From Heterohyrax brucei (lineage: Eukaryota; Chordata; Mammalia; Hyracoidea; Procaviidae): DNA of 64,000 bases. The stretch is taken from positions 8,994,001-9,058,000 of the forward strand of contig CM053162.1 of the NCBI GenBank assembly GCA_028571685.1. Reading direction: 5' to 3'. Below are positions 9,591-20,287 of the stretch, one piece after another (the stretch's first letter is position 1; each line of letters starts with the position of its first letter). A program made the position numbers and the translations under genes. The notes beneath the pieces were generated by a model. It saw only the letters and a program-made list of their open reading frames with translations, had not been told where the DNA came from and made no database searches.

Positions 9591-9592
9591 AT

Positions 9593-10180
9593 TAGTATTG
9601 GTATCTTCAGGTCTGTAGATAAAAGGTGGTTTGAGACTGACATTTATCTATTAAGATACATTTTTTAAAAAATACAATAGGAAATCTAATGTTATTTTAA
9701 TTTGTAAAATCATAGCTAACATTTTAGACACTTTACTGGTTAGGATATTTACAACTTTGTTAAGTTTATCAATAGGACTTTCTAATTGGAGAATTACAAT
9801 ATCTAAACCAGTTAATTAAATAATTTTGGAGCAAGAAGAAAATGATTTCTTACATCCCAAAAGTAGGAGCTTAAAGCATCTGCAATATTGCCACATAAAA
9901 CCCATAATATACTGGTTTTCTCAGTCTTATGTAGCTGGTTTTTTGTTTCACCTAATTCCAGATCATTTGCAGTCTGCAAGGCCATCAGTTCTGCATAAGA
10001 GTTTTGGATATCACAAGTCACAGTCCTTTTTGAAAGTATAAAATCTCTCTTGAGATGCTCTGGTTAATTGCTTTCAAAAAATTAGCAGGCACTGTAGATG
10101 ACAAAATCTTAATAGATAAATGTTATGGCTCAGTCTTAAACCACCTTTTATCTACAGACCTGAAGACACCAATACTCTTA
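9593..10180. repeat. Interrupted inverted repeat, arms about 70 bp
   Basis: The arm at 9593-9660 (ATTGGTATCTTCAGGTCTGT...) is the near-exact complement of 10105-10178 (...ACAGACCTGAAGACACCAAT). About 60 positions match, with a short extra GCCATA in the second arm. The loop is about 440 bp. The corresponding part of the related block near 5560-5640 lacks the second arm, so one arm is an insertion. Confidence 0.75.
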
Positions 10181-11900
10181 ATGGTGACAGGGTCAATTAC
10201 ATGTGGGGTGTAAAGGCCAAATAAAACCCAATCCACTAGAAAACCTTAGGCAATTGTGTTTCTAAATACAACCACTATTGGTATTTTTAAGGAACTTCAG
10301 ACACTGTATGTAATAATCTTGAGGTAATAATCTTGAGGTGTAATACCACATAGTCAGGATATACCAGGATTATTAAGTTTCTAAGCACTTATATAGCATA
10401 AAAAATAGATTTATAAGTAAGTAATTGGAATTCTGCAGTCAAAGCACTGGCCTTGATAATTTTGGATTAAATCAAATAATACAGTCAAACTAGCAATGGA
10501 ACGCAAATCAAACCCACTACTAGGAAGTTGATTCTGATTTATAGCAACCATATAGAGTAAAACTGCCCTATAGAGTCTCTAAAGAATGCCTGGCAGACAG
10601 AACTGCTGAACATCTGGTTAGCAACTGTAGCATCCAACCACCAAGATTTCTCCAGTTAGCAATTAAAAAATAATGATAATAAAATTATGACTTAATGTTA
10701 AGCACTTGTTAGACAATATTAAGAGGAAATAACTAATATGAATTTTATCCCAGTGAGAATTTGATACTTTTTCAATTCCAAACTGTGCCAAAACCTTTAG
10801 CACTTTCCATTTAGAAAAGGATATTCATGGCTTTCCAAGAAGTTTCAGAGTTTACTATAGGTGAACAAGAAAAAATACTAGGAGTATTTATTAAAGATCT
10901 TAAAATAAAAACTTTAGCGTTCCTTGTTTCCCAAGTCCTGTGGCTTGATTTTTCTGACTCAGGACTCTTATTCTAATGAGAGATCAAATCTTTGCCTTCA
11001 AGGGAGGTTGTACAAAGAATAAATTAACCATTTACTCAGAAGTCAAAAAATTATTTAGCACTGAAAAACTCAATTTTTCTAGCATTAATGTTCTCAAAAT
11101 TTTCATAAATCAAACCATTAAACTGTTAGGCAAACAAAACCTTTGACCGTACTAAATAAATATTTTTAGTAAACCTTTATAGTGTACAACTTCAAATGGC
11201 AAAAAAAAAATGAATTCACTCATTAAGACATACATTTATCCTGAAAGCAAAACATATATAAATTTAAATTATAAGATACCCATTTACTCAATCTAACATC
11301 ACTAAGTTACCCAAAAGGCCCTAGAAATTATTCTAAGTCTGTAACTGAAATAAAGTTTGCTCAAGCATTCCATTTTTTCATTTAGTTTTTACTATGTCTC
11401 ATGTTTTCCTGATCTAATTTTAACTCATAAAGTTTCTGTCAATTGTCTTTGGAAATCACAAAGCCTCTGTTCAACTGACCAATTATTGATATGCATAACT
11501 TTAAGTCTGTTATTAGTATTGGAACAATTTTTAGGCCATTTCAGATGTGTCTTAGAGTTCTCCTACAACAGGGAAAATTTGTTTATAGTTGTTTTATGAT
11601 TTGTGGTCACTCAATTTCTGATAATTAAAGTAGCAATTCTTTGCTTTCTGTCTTAAAAATGTCTTCACTCAATTGTAAAGGGTTTTCAAGTCTCCCTGGA
11701 GCTATGACTTTGGAGGATGGGCAACAGGGAGGCCTGATCCTGACCTGCACCCTATTTCTTAAGTTTCTAATATTTTTAAGTTGACCTAAGAATCTTGGAG
11801 GACAAAAGACCATTAACTTCCCTTTTACTGCCCTGGAACTCTTACTTTTTCTTTAAGACAAAACTATCTCTTTTCTTATTTGGGACCTTTACTTAAGAAG
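9915..11900 (-). repeat. Second copy of the AT-rich element, inside the provirus
   Basis: 9915-10740 aligns with 5335-5983 and 10740-11900 aligns with 13400-14560 and 15480-15530. Here the two halves are contiguous, which shows what the target looked like before the provirus split the other copy. It has no intact frame. It occupies the position of leader/gag, so it may be this provirus's own internal sequence. Confidence 0.5.
10507..10653 (-). mobile_element. AfroSINE
   Basis: Plus strand: CAAACCCACTACTAGGAAGT to CCACCAAGATTTCTCC. Flanks CTAGCAAT (before) and TTAGCAAT (after) look like a diverged target duplication. The related sequence at 5880 lacks this SINE. Confidence 0.85.
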
Positions 11901-11907
11901 AGCTGTA

Positions 11908-11972
11908 AGGATTTTTTATTTGTTTGTTTGTTTGTTTTTTGTTGTTGTTTAGTTTTGGTTTTTTTTTTTCAG
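11908..11972. repeat. T/G-rich simple repeat, (TTTG)n and (TTG)n
   Basis: Runs of TTTG, TTG and T. This has low complexity and no further signal. Confidence 0.8.
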
Positions 11973-11989
11973 CCTAGTGACAGTATGTG

Positions 11990-12936
11990 TGGATCTACTT
12001 GAAATTTGGCTTCCTTATCAACCTCAGTCTAGCTCAAGCAAGACTCTCCCTACCTTGATTAGGAGGATTTGGACATGAAAGATCTTTTCTGACAAACAAA
12101 TTTGTCTCAGAGACTTAAAACAAGAAATATCTTAAAATTAGACTGAATGAGAGGTTGATAATACAACATGGGGGGGGGGATGGAAATTCTAGAGTTGAAT
12201 TGGCCAAATGTGTGGCCCAAAACCAGACTTATAAAGTTTTTCACAGACATTAAACACTCAGCCTACAGGAATAGCACAATCTCTCAGATACTTTCCATAG
12301 AAAATTATAAATCTAGGGTTCCCCATAACTGAACCCAAATTTTACAAAAATAATCAGAGATTGAAAAGTAGGTTGCCAGACAGATGGCTGGCAAGAAACA
12401 CAAAGATAGAAATGGGGCTCTGGTTCCCTGATTGCTATTTAACCAGGTGGCTCCTTACAGAGTTCTTAGTTATAGGAGAATAACTATAGATCAACCAATC
12501 AGCTAGAATTTACCCTAGTAGACTATTACCAGGAATGGAAGATGCCACTTCCACTCTATCAGACTTACAGAGCTCTTTCCTTTACCACATGGTGTACCTA
12601 CCAGGTGGTTCTCTGAATTGCAGCAACTGAAAAACCAGGCAACTCCTTTCAGAGTTTCAGCCTAGGCAGAAGCAGGTGGCCCCTCACAAGTCACAGTGCA
12701 CAGATCAGAAAGTGTTTGATTTAATCCTCTCAGTGAAAAGCAACAGGAAGTGCTGAGAAGCAAGACCAAAACCGACTCTTGAGTGAAAATGGTTTGGAAT
12801 CTGCTTAGAGCAGCCAGGTTTCACTAGTCGGGGCCCTCATGTCCAGGCAACCATTGGGGGTCTGCTGCAAGATTCCCATACTTACCGGGAAATGTGTGGA
12901 GAGCCTGGATGCTGTCCTGCCTCAGTCTCCAAATAA
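11990..12936 (-). other. Provirus 5' leader / gag region, non-coding as it stands
   Basis: This is minus-strand sequence between the 5' LTR and the AT-rich block. It holds a splice-donor match at 12878-12889 and a G9-10 run near 12170. No convincing primer-binding site complementary to a common tRNA was found just below the LTR, and no gag motif is recognisable here. Confidence 0.45.
12878..12889 (-). promoter_or_regulatory. Splice-donor match in the proviral leader
   Basis: The minus strand reads CCCGGTAAGTAT, a near-consensus 5' splice site about 50 bases into the leader, where ERVs have their major donor. Confidence 0.5.
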
Positions 12937-13358
12937 TGTAACTGAAAAACCCAGTTGCAGCTTTGGGCCACCTGTCACCACAAAGCCGTATGTAGAGATG
13001 GGGAGGGATTGTATTTTATCCATATGGCCACTGATCTGAGAAGATGGAGGATTAACACCCTAAAGGAACCATCTTTACATATCACCTCAAGCCAGAAGGT
13101 TTTATACAAAGAAAGAGGAAGGGTTAGAGAAAAAAACAGGATCTCATTCAGGTGCCTGGCGAAGGAGTCATTAATCAAGAGGTGGGTGATCCTGGAACTG
13201 TGATGTTATCTGGGCAGTGTTCTCAGGTCTCTCACTGGTGGTTAGAAATAAACCTTATAGTCTCCAAGTTAGTCACTGTAATTTTTCTTAACTTGCTGTC
13301 AGCCTGAGAAATCAAGCAAAAATTTTAATCACCACTTTTTCAAATATTAACTCTTTCA
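12937..13358 (-). mobile_element. 5' LTR of the ERV1-type provirus
   Basis: Plus-strand TGTAACTG to CTCTTTCA. Long blocks match the LTR at 5984-6480 (AGCTTTGGGC, CACCTGTCACCACAAAGCC, GTAGAGATGGGGA). The AATAAA signal of the other LTR is changed (TTTTATCC). A 70-bp middle segment is missing. It is followed by AAGA, the outer target duplication. Confidence 0.75.
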
Positions 13359-14324
13359 AAGAGAGTCAGGTATTTCTCTTGATTTTGACATGTTCCGTGT
13401 AACATATTGCATAAAACTTCTTAGCGTTTTTTGTTTATAAAAGTTTATTGTGGCTTTCCATGAAATTTCAGTATTGCCAGGAGTTTATTTAAGTCATGTG
13501 AAACAATACTTAAGTTATTTAAACAACGATCTTAAGGTAGAAAAGTCTTAGTTTTTTTCCCCTATAAACCATGAGACTTGGTTTTTGACTCAGCAATCTC
13601 ATACTAATGATATTCCACACCTTGGTCTTTGAGGCAGATTACGCAAAGAACAAACTACCCCTTCAACTCAGAAATCAAGGAAAATTTTGTCATTTAATAG
13701 CAAGATGCCCAATTCTTTGTTTCATATTTTATTTCACTAGGTAACTCTTAAACATCTCATACATAGAGCCATTAAACTTTAGTCAAACAGGTAAAACTTC
13801 TGACCCTCTCAAATAAATTTATTTTTAATGAACCTCTTAAACATTTCCTTTGTTGAATATCTCTTACAATACATTCTTTTCAACTAGCAGAAAATGAACA
13901 GACTCACTAGCAGACTTAAAAACACAAAGACACACATACATATCCTTTTTCTTGTGGCATAAAAAGCAAAAGTATCTAAGCTTAGTTTATTACAAATATC
14001 TAAATTCAACTTAACATTAAGAACTTAAAAGGGCTTAGAAATTATTTTAAGCCTGTATACCATAAAACATAACTGTTGTTGAAAGAAAATCTATTTAAAC
14101 AATTTACTCTTCATTCAACTTTTACCTGTTCCAATGTTTTTCCTAATTTTATTCCTTAAAGATTTTATCATCTGGTTTTGGAAATCACAAAGTGTATGCT
14201 CAACTGATGAATTCATTGATATTGATATAGCTTTTTCTGGCTAGGGCTGGAAACATTTCTCTGGCCATTTCAGGTGTGTCTTATTGTGATTTCTATTTTT
14301 GTTTGTCTCCTCAGTTTTCCCTTC

Positions 14325-14495
14325 AGTGTTATTGTTAGATGCCATCAAGTCCGTTATGGCTCATAGCCATAACGTATAGGACGAAGTAGAGCTGTCCCAT
14401 ACAGTCTTCAAGGCATAGCTGGTAGATTTAATTGCTGACCTTTTCATTAGCAGCTGAACTCTTTAATATTATGCCACCAGGGCTACCTCCCTACA
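14325..14495 (-). mobile_element. AfroSINE
   Basis: Plus strand: TGTTAGATGCCATCAAGTCCG to TATGCCACCAGGGCTACC. Its tail complement GTTAGATGCCATC resembles the RTE 3' end. The middle is diverged. Confidence 0.85.
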
Positions 14496-14872
14496 ATGGA
14501 GAGAACTTATTTGTAGTCTTTTATGATTGGGAACTACTCAGTGTCCAGTAACTACAGTAAACTTCCTGGATCTATGTGACTGGGGACCTGAAAGGCTTGA
14601 TGTTGCCTGACAATCTCTGTTCTTAACTCAGTAAAACACAAGATTAAACCACTAGCATTTATTTACATATGTATAAACTATCTAGCTATTTTGAAGGGCT
14701 ATCTGTGCAGTGAATACCAAAGCTCTTTAATGATTTTGTCAACGAATCCCTAAATCCTTGGCTAGCAAGACAGGGAACTGGTGAAGGATCATCTAAATTC
14801 ATATACATATGTTTAGATTAATCTAGGCATTTTGAAAGGCAATAGTTATCTAACTTTTTTCCTTTTTACTGT

Positions 14873-15400
14873 TAGAAAGTGCCACATCTGGCACCCCAGT
14901 GACTACCACTGGATAGGTCCAAGGCCTAGATGGGCAGGAAGGGGATGAGAAATTTCATTCATGTGTGAAACATGTCACTCACACATGAAACATGTCACTT
15001 ACACATGAAACACATCACACACACAAGATAAATTTGGGGCCAGGTGGGACCATCGTCTCTGATGGAGAACCATGTACCCAGTTCACTTATACAAGCTTTA
15101 TTTACAGGCTTAACAGGTAGGAAGGCAACAGGATGGACATTGCCAAAAATGCTCATGATCTTTGTTACAGAGCACACGGAAGTTGTCTTCAAACAAAGTA
15201 TAGGAACACGCAAATAGTTTTAACCTGAGCTATTATCCTGCAAACAGTTTCAAGGAAATAACTTTGCCTGAGTTGCAAATAGTTTCAAGGCACCAAGCAG
15301 AAAGGTAAAAAGATGAGGAGAGGGAGGAGGGGGTAAGGGGGCTAGGACACAGTAGCTCCCAGCCTGAAGCAAGAAAGTAGTTTTACTTTCCCTTCAACCC
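14873..15400 (-). mobile_element. Probable LTR of another ERV
   Basis: Plus-strand TGTTAGAAAGTGCCACATCT gives a minus-strand LTR end ...CTAACA. AATAAA lies on the minus strand at about 15100. The sequence on each side (AGTGAATACCAAA at 14710 and AGTAAATACCAAA at 15421) repeats, so the element sits inside a short duplication or between repeated flanks. The upper boundary is uncertain. Confidence 0.4.
14961..15020. repeat. 20-bp tandem repeat, three units
   Basis: ACACATGAAACATGTCACTC-like units at 14961-14980, 14981-15000 and 15001-15020 with one to four differences. Confidence 0.85.
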
Positions 15401-16106
15401 AATACTTTATCTACACAGTAAATACCAAAACCCTTCAGCAACCCACCCTGATGCCCAAAAGTTGTTTTATGCCTCTTTTTTCATACTCTGGAACTGTTTT
15501 ACTTTAAGAAAAAATATATATTCTTTTTCTCTAAATATATACATATTTATATAATATTTAGCTTAGTCATAAAAGGCTTTGCTTTTATGACTGAGTTAAA
15601 TATAAAGCTTTTCAATATTGCTACCAAAACATCTAAATCATAAGACAGATACAAAACACAGTTTTTCTCAGATGAGGAGAGACCTGAGGTTATAAGACAG
15701 ACTTACTAAAGAACTAGAAATTTTTAGCCATAGCTTCCAACCAGATATAAGGCAGAAACTTAGACACAATGATCTAAATCAGAAGCATGCTCTTAGAACA
15801 AAAGGCTAGAGAAAGACCACATGAATGGACCAAACAATACCACACAAAACGAGGAAATGGAGATTCTAGTATTTTAAAGTTTATATAGGACTGTTTGGTA
15901 ACAGTCACTAAATTTAATAGAAGTAACAGTTTTCAGATAAAATAAAACTTATTAACTTACCAGAGCACTAGATGGAGGATTAATACTGAGTTTTCATGTG
16001 TTCTAATTTCTATCTATGTTTTTTCTGCTGTTGATTTAGACTTTTCTGGCTTCATGATCCAAAAAGAAGATACTTTGCAATAATTCGGTGGTTTGGATTT
16101 TGTTGT

Positions 16107-16168
16107 CAGCCAGCCAAGTGCTTCAAGTCAGATCCAACTCATGGGGACTCTGGACTTGATTTATGTCC
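16107..16168 (-). mobile_element. AfroSINE tail insertion (about 60 bp)
   Basis: The L1 line ...GATTTTGTTG|...|TAAGATATGG is interrupted by CAGCCAGCCAAGTGCTTCAA followed by GTCAGATCCAACTCATGGGG, the tail complement of a SINE. It is longer than the 20-40 bp insertions elsewhere because it runs past the GGATCC-like centre. Confidence 0.7.
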
Positions 16169-16329
16169 TAAGATATGGTATATTCTGAAAAATGTTCAAT
16201 GGGCATTGGAGAAGGTGTACTTATCTGTTGATGGATAAAAAGTTCTGTGACTTCCCTGACCAAGTAGGATTCTGGATGCTGTGTCCTGCATTGTGTTTCT
16301 GTTTTTGTAAACAAAGAGCTTCTTTCAGT

Positions 16330-17150
16330 ATTTCTTATGGTTTTTGTTTGGTTTCTACAAAGTCTCTAAGCTTCTGTTTATTTATGACTGTCTTAATTTC
16401 ACCTTCATATTCGAAGCACAATTTTTCAGGACATATAATTCTTGGTTGAAAGTTTTTGGCCTTCAAGACTTTGAATGTGTCATCCCACTGCCTTCTTGAC
16501 AACATTTTTTTCTGCCAAGAAGTTAGACAAAAGCCTAGAGGGTTTCTCTTTGTACATTAACTTTGCTTTAAGCCTCACTGCCCTTAAGAGGCTCTCTTAC
16601 AATTCTTTTTGTTGAGCTTGATTATAATATGGCTTGGTACCTTTATTTTGGGGTCTAGTTTTTGTGGCATTTGATAAGCATCCTGGATATCTACATTTTC
16701 TTCTTTCATAATTTCAGGGTAATTTTGTGTCAACAAGACTACAATGCTCTGTGTATTTTCAGCTATCTTTCCCTGTTCAGGAACTCCGGTTATTCATAGA
16801 TTACTCCTCTTAATGGAGTCCCACATGTTTCTTAATGTTTCTTCATTTTTCTTATTTCTTTTCTCTGATTTCTCCTCATAAATGCTGGTATCAGTTGTTC
16901 TGTCTTCAAATTCACTATTCTGCCTTCATATCCTCAGTTCCACCCTGTTGGTTTTGGATTGAATTGTTTAATTCTGTAATTTTATTATTGATCTGCTGGA
17001 TTTCAGAACATTGATGTTCCATCAATTCAAATAGCTTGCTTCATTTTTCATGTTGTTCTGCTAGATTTTGTTTAATCTCTAGGAGGGCTCTATAAATAAT
17101 TCTTTTGTACTCAACCCCCAATAATTTCAGAAAGATTTCTTCATCTGGGA
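16330..17150 (-). pseudogene. L1 ORF1 remnant of the older copy
   Basis: It is recognisable by comparison with 2213-3172: the stretches encoding the RNA-binding core (16400-16640) and the coiled coil (16840-17060) align but contain several stops and indels. No frame exceeds about 85 codons. Confidence 0.8.
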
Positions 17151-18276
17151 AGTTTTTTGATTCTTTATTTTTGGAGTTTTCTGGAGCCGTAGTGGACTGC
17201 TTCATAAAATGGTTAGGTATTGATTATTGTCTTCATGACATCAAGAAGCTTTTCAGTTTCTCTGGTGTTGCCTCAACAGGAGACAAGCAGTAGTTCTAAC
17301 AGGGGTGTAAGGACACTACTAGATTTGGTCATCATCTACTGCTGTGTACTCTGGTGACTGGCTCCAGACCGACTCTCTGGGGTGGCAGGCTCTGCCTTCT
17401 GGTTGACAAAGACAGTGCCCTTCTTACGGAGTCACTGGGGGACTGTCAACCAATGCTATGATGTGGACCAGTGAGGGTGGTGGAGATGCTCCTGTCCTAC
17501 GCTGTAGTCAGTTCTCCAGGTGGTCTTATTTTAACAAGGTGCTTTAGTACTGAGCAAGGAGCTGTCTAATAGCTGCCAAGATCAGTCAGGCCCTCAGCTG
17601 TGGCAGGTCCCACTTTCCAGCTGTCGATGAAAACACTTCATAGTCCTTTGTTAGATTCTATAACACAGGCCTCACCCATAACTCTAGGCACCACTGTTCT
17701 AAACACAGCTTTTCTGCTAGAGAAGCACTTTCCAGACAAGAGCTGCTGCTCAGCATGCAAAGTAGCCCCACATGAGAAACATAGATGGCTGACTCCACCT
17801 TCAGCTCGCTGAGATGGCTTCCTGCCCAAGCTGACCTTCCTGTTGTGAAATAGCAGAATCTGAGGTGCAGCTCAGAAAAGACAGGGTGGAGGCGCAGTGT
17901 TGCCCTCAATTGGAAGCTAGGCTTTCAGTGGCTATCCCAATCAGTCTCTCTGCTGCACTATACACTGTTTACTTAAGCACTGCAGTTCAGTGTACTCGCT
18001 GGCTCATGCCCAGTTCCCTCCTCCCAGAAAACAAAGAAGGCATTAGTACCTGCAGTCCTCCCAAATGATGAGTCAGCAGAAGTAGGTCTTAGCATGCTGC
18101 TGCATCATCTTTGAGTGAGGTAGTTTCTCCCTTACTGGTGGCTGGTCCAGTCTGAAAACCCTATGCCAGGTCCCAGAGCTCCCAGGATGTCTACACTGCT
18201 CTGTGCAATTATTTTTCCAGGCCTTAGTTTTCAGAGGGAATTGACGAGATGTGTATCTAGTCTGCCACCCTGACCC
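17151..18276 (-). promoter_or_regulatory. 5'UTR of the older L1
   Basis: This is GC-richer than the ORF1 part and includes a GAGAAGCACTTTCCAG block matching the tandem-unit motif of the younger L1 leaders. The terminal YY1-like site is degraded to CAGGGTGGCA. Confidence 0.65.
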
Positions 18277-18392
18277 AACCAATAAAATACTTTTTAGAAA
18301 TTGTGGTACTGGAATAGAGCTCTCAGTTCTTCTCAGAGCCAGTATTTGATGGTTTTGAGTGAAAATGTGATCCACCTAGAAGAGATGTTCTC

Positions 18393-18570
18393 AAACCAAA
18401 CCCACTCCTGTTGAGTCAATTCTGACTCTCAGCAACCCTATAGAACAGGGTACATCTGCCTCATAGGATTTCTAAGGCTGTAAACTTTTACAGAAGCAGA
18501 CTTCCGCATGTTTTTCCTGTAAAGTACCAGGTGATTGGTATTGTTTACCTTTTGTTAGCAGTTGAATGCT
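18393..18570 (-). mobile_element. AfroSINE
   Basis: Plus strand: AAACCAAACCCACTCCTGTT, then GAGTCAATTCTGACTCTCAG, to GTTAGCAGTTGAATGCTTG. It includes the longer middle segment (TGTAAACTTTTACAGAAGCAG) found in the longer AfroSINE form. Confidence 0.88.
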
Positions 18571-18869
18571 TGAACTGCTACTATCACACAAAGGTTTCTT
18601 AAGGAGTGTTCAGATCAAGTCTTTAAATAGCAGTTCTAGTTTCAACTGGAGCAGACATCTTGAGGAAATTATAGACTTTCTCTTCCCGGCAGGTGTCCCA
18701 GGTAATGAGGCCCTCACTCAAGACTCAATCCAGAATCAGATAGCTATGAAGTCTATCTCTTGTCTACACCATGGCCCAACATTTAAGTTCTTTCAGCTTG
18801 TCTTCTCCTGGAACTTCTCTAAACAGTGATATTTGTAAGGAATGTTTTGAATTTGGTGTTTAAAATTCT
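18571..18869. other. Short unannotated stretch
   Basis: An 87-codon plus frame at 18566-18829 has no recognisable features. Nothing else is seen. Confidence 0.4.
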
Positions 18870-18892
18870 CTTCATACATTTTAGATATGTGT

Positions 18893-19159
18893 TCAGTGCT
18901 GCCATTGTGATAGGTTTATTTTTACGTTAATGTTTTCTCTGTTGTTCTTATTAGTCTGTTCTGGGACGTTCTTTTTTGTGAGTTGATTTTTCACCTTTTT
19001 CAGAGCTGGTTTTGTGGTTGTTGAGACTCTTGTGTTACATTTCTTGAAATGGTATGATACATCTTTGTTGTGCTTCACAGCTGCCCCTATAATCCCCCTT
19101 AATGAACTATATATAAACCCAATTTTAATTACTACCAGTCTTGTCATCTTCCTCTCCAT
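18893..19159 (-). CDS. Candidate inter-ORF protein of L1 (88 aa), unproven
   Basis: This is the most complete copy: Met-Glu-Arg-Lys-Met start at 19159, a TAG four codons upstream, and a stop (SQWQH then TGA) overlapping the first 13 bases of ORF2. Composition is basic with Lys/Asn-rich second half ([21 protein letters not shown]). No known domain. See 1793-2038 and 26240-26503. The start preceding ORF2 by overlap would suit termination-reinitiation, which is inference. Confidence 0.3.
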   Translation of the reverse strand: MERKMTRLVVIKIGFIYSSLRGIIGAAVKHNKDVSYHFKKCNTRVSTTTKPALKKVKNQLTKKNVPEQTNKNNRENINVKINLSQWQH

Positions 19160-19327
19160 CTGGAAGGACTATAACAACTGTAGTACATCCCTCTTTTTAA
19201 TATGGTAACACCATAGTTTTCATGATGATCATTGGATTGCGTCTTTCCTTATCAAAGCTGTGATTGGCTTTGGAGCCTTCCCTAACTGAGCAGAGTTTTG
19301 AGTAGTATGTCATTCTAAAATATAAAG

Positions 19328-20287
19328 TTAGTAGTTTTGTTCTTCTAAGCCAGAGCCAAGAACTTCTTTCAATATTTCTTGTAGTTTTGATTTGGTTTTT
19401 ACAAAGTCTCTGAGTTTCTGTTTATCTGGGAATGTCTTAATTTCATTTTCCTATTTGAAAGGTAGTTTTGCAGGATATATAATCCTTGGTTGGAAGTTCT
19501 TCTCCTTTAAGGCTTTGAATCTGTCATGCCACTGTTTCCGTGCCAGCATGGTTTCTGCTGAGAAATCTGAAGAGAGCCTACAGGGTTTCCCTCTGAATGT
19601 TAGCTTTGCTTTGAGTCTTGCTGCCTTTAGGAGTTGCTGCTTATGTTTCATTTTGTTGAGCTTGATTATAATATGTCCTGGAGTATTTCTTTTGAGATCT
19701 ATATTGGGTGGTGTACAGTATGCATCTGAGATGTCTACATTCTCTTCCTTCATGATTTCTGGGAAGTTTTCTGTCAGCAGCTCAGCAACAATACTCTCTG
19801 TGTTCTCAGATGTCTCACGCTGTTCAGGGACTCCAATTAATTGAAGGTTGTTGCTCTTAACAGAGTCCCACATGCTTCTTAATGTTTCTTCATTTTTCTT
19901 GTTTCTTTTTTCTGATTTCTGCTCATAGATGCTGGCCTCAGTAGCTCTGTCTTCCAAGTCAGAAAATTTCTTTTCTATTTGTTCCATTCTGTTTTCTTGA
20001 CTTTGCATGGAAGTTTCTATGTCTTTGATTTTCTTCTTGATCTGTTGGATTTCAGAGTACTGGTGTTTCATGAGATCGAACATATTGCTTAATTTTTCAT
20101 TTTGTTCTGCTGCATTTTGTATAAGGTCTAGAAGGGCTCTGTATATAATCAATTTGTATTCACTTTCTGATGCTTTCATAAAAGTTTCTTCATCTGGAAA
20201 ACTCCCTGGTTGCTTTGCTTGGGAGCCTTCTGAAGCCATGGCTGATTTCTTGTGTGCCACAAGTGTCTGTTGCTTTTTGGGACCCAT
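19328..20287 (-). pseudogene. L1 ORF1, nearly intact, one nonsense codon
   Basis: Start MGPKKQQTLV at 20287, open for 278 codons, stop TAG at 19448-19450 in place of a sense codon, then the frame continues to the native end GLEEQNY and TAA at 19328. The full length would be about 319 residues. Coiled coil at about 55-110, RRM-like region in the middle (HIIIKLNKMKH), then the C-terminal domain (FRGKPCRLSSDFSAET). Close to the ORF1 at 2213-3172. Confidence 0.9.

Larger units (their letters stand above)
5984..13358 (-). mobile_element. Degenerate ERV1-type (gammaretrovirus-like) provirus
   Basis: Two similar LTRs (5984-6480 and 12937-13358) enclose 6.5 kb. Four bases, AAGA, are repeated outside the LTRs (5980-5983 and 13359-13362), the duplication length of class I ERVs. 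Next to the 3' LTR on the minus strand is a purine tract, and below the 5' LTR is a GGTAAGTAT splice-donor match. Inside, on the minus strand, are a CCHC-type nucleocapsid knuckle remnant (8156-8197) and a protease remnant (7487-8000). All frames are broken. A MaLR-like LTR, an RTE copy and a SINE interrupt it, so it is old. No polymerase core or envelope was recognised. Confidence 0.75.
13359..15984 (-). repeat. AT-rich element, right part
   Basis: This continues the block split by the provirus. 13430-13830 matches 10820-11180 (GGCTTTCCA, CAGACTTGG/CTGACTC, AAATAAAT.TATTTTTA), 14150-14560 matches 11400-11600 and 15480-15540 matches 11825-11885. It is interrupted by an AfroSINE and an LTR. 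Several blocks near 15850 (GAAATGGAGATTCTAG) match 12175, suggesting that both copies are retroviral interiors of one family. Confidence 0.5.
15985..18276 (-). mobile_element. Older L1 with complete 5' end and internal deletion
   Basis: On the minus strand: 5'UTR from 18276 (GGTTGGGTCAGGGTGGCAGAC...), ORF1 about 17150-16330, then a jump into the ORF2 endonuclease (16235-15985). The spacer and ORF2 start are deleted near 16240. The ORF2 piece ends at about 15985. A SINE-tail insertion lies at 16107-16168. Its divergence from the young L1 is much greater than that of 18884-21277. Confidence 0.85.

Noticed and set aside
5984..13358. Intact retroviral genes in the provirus
   Set aside because: Active-site and knuckle residues are lost and frames are broken; it is a relic.
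14961..15020. CRISPR-like repeat array
   Set aside because: Three directly adjoining 20-bp units without spacers, in a mammalian genome; a simple tandem repeat.
18893..19159. The inter-ORF frame as an established L1 gene
   Set aside because: Open length and three copies are suggestive, but replacement changes outnumber silent ones about two to one by my count, near the neutral expectation. Kept only as a candidate.
19392..19844. 150-codon plus-strand frame opposite L1 ORF1
   Set aside because: Antisense shadow of the conserved ORF1; the same shadow is seen at 2271-2693.
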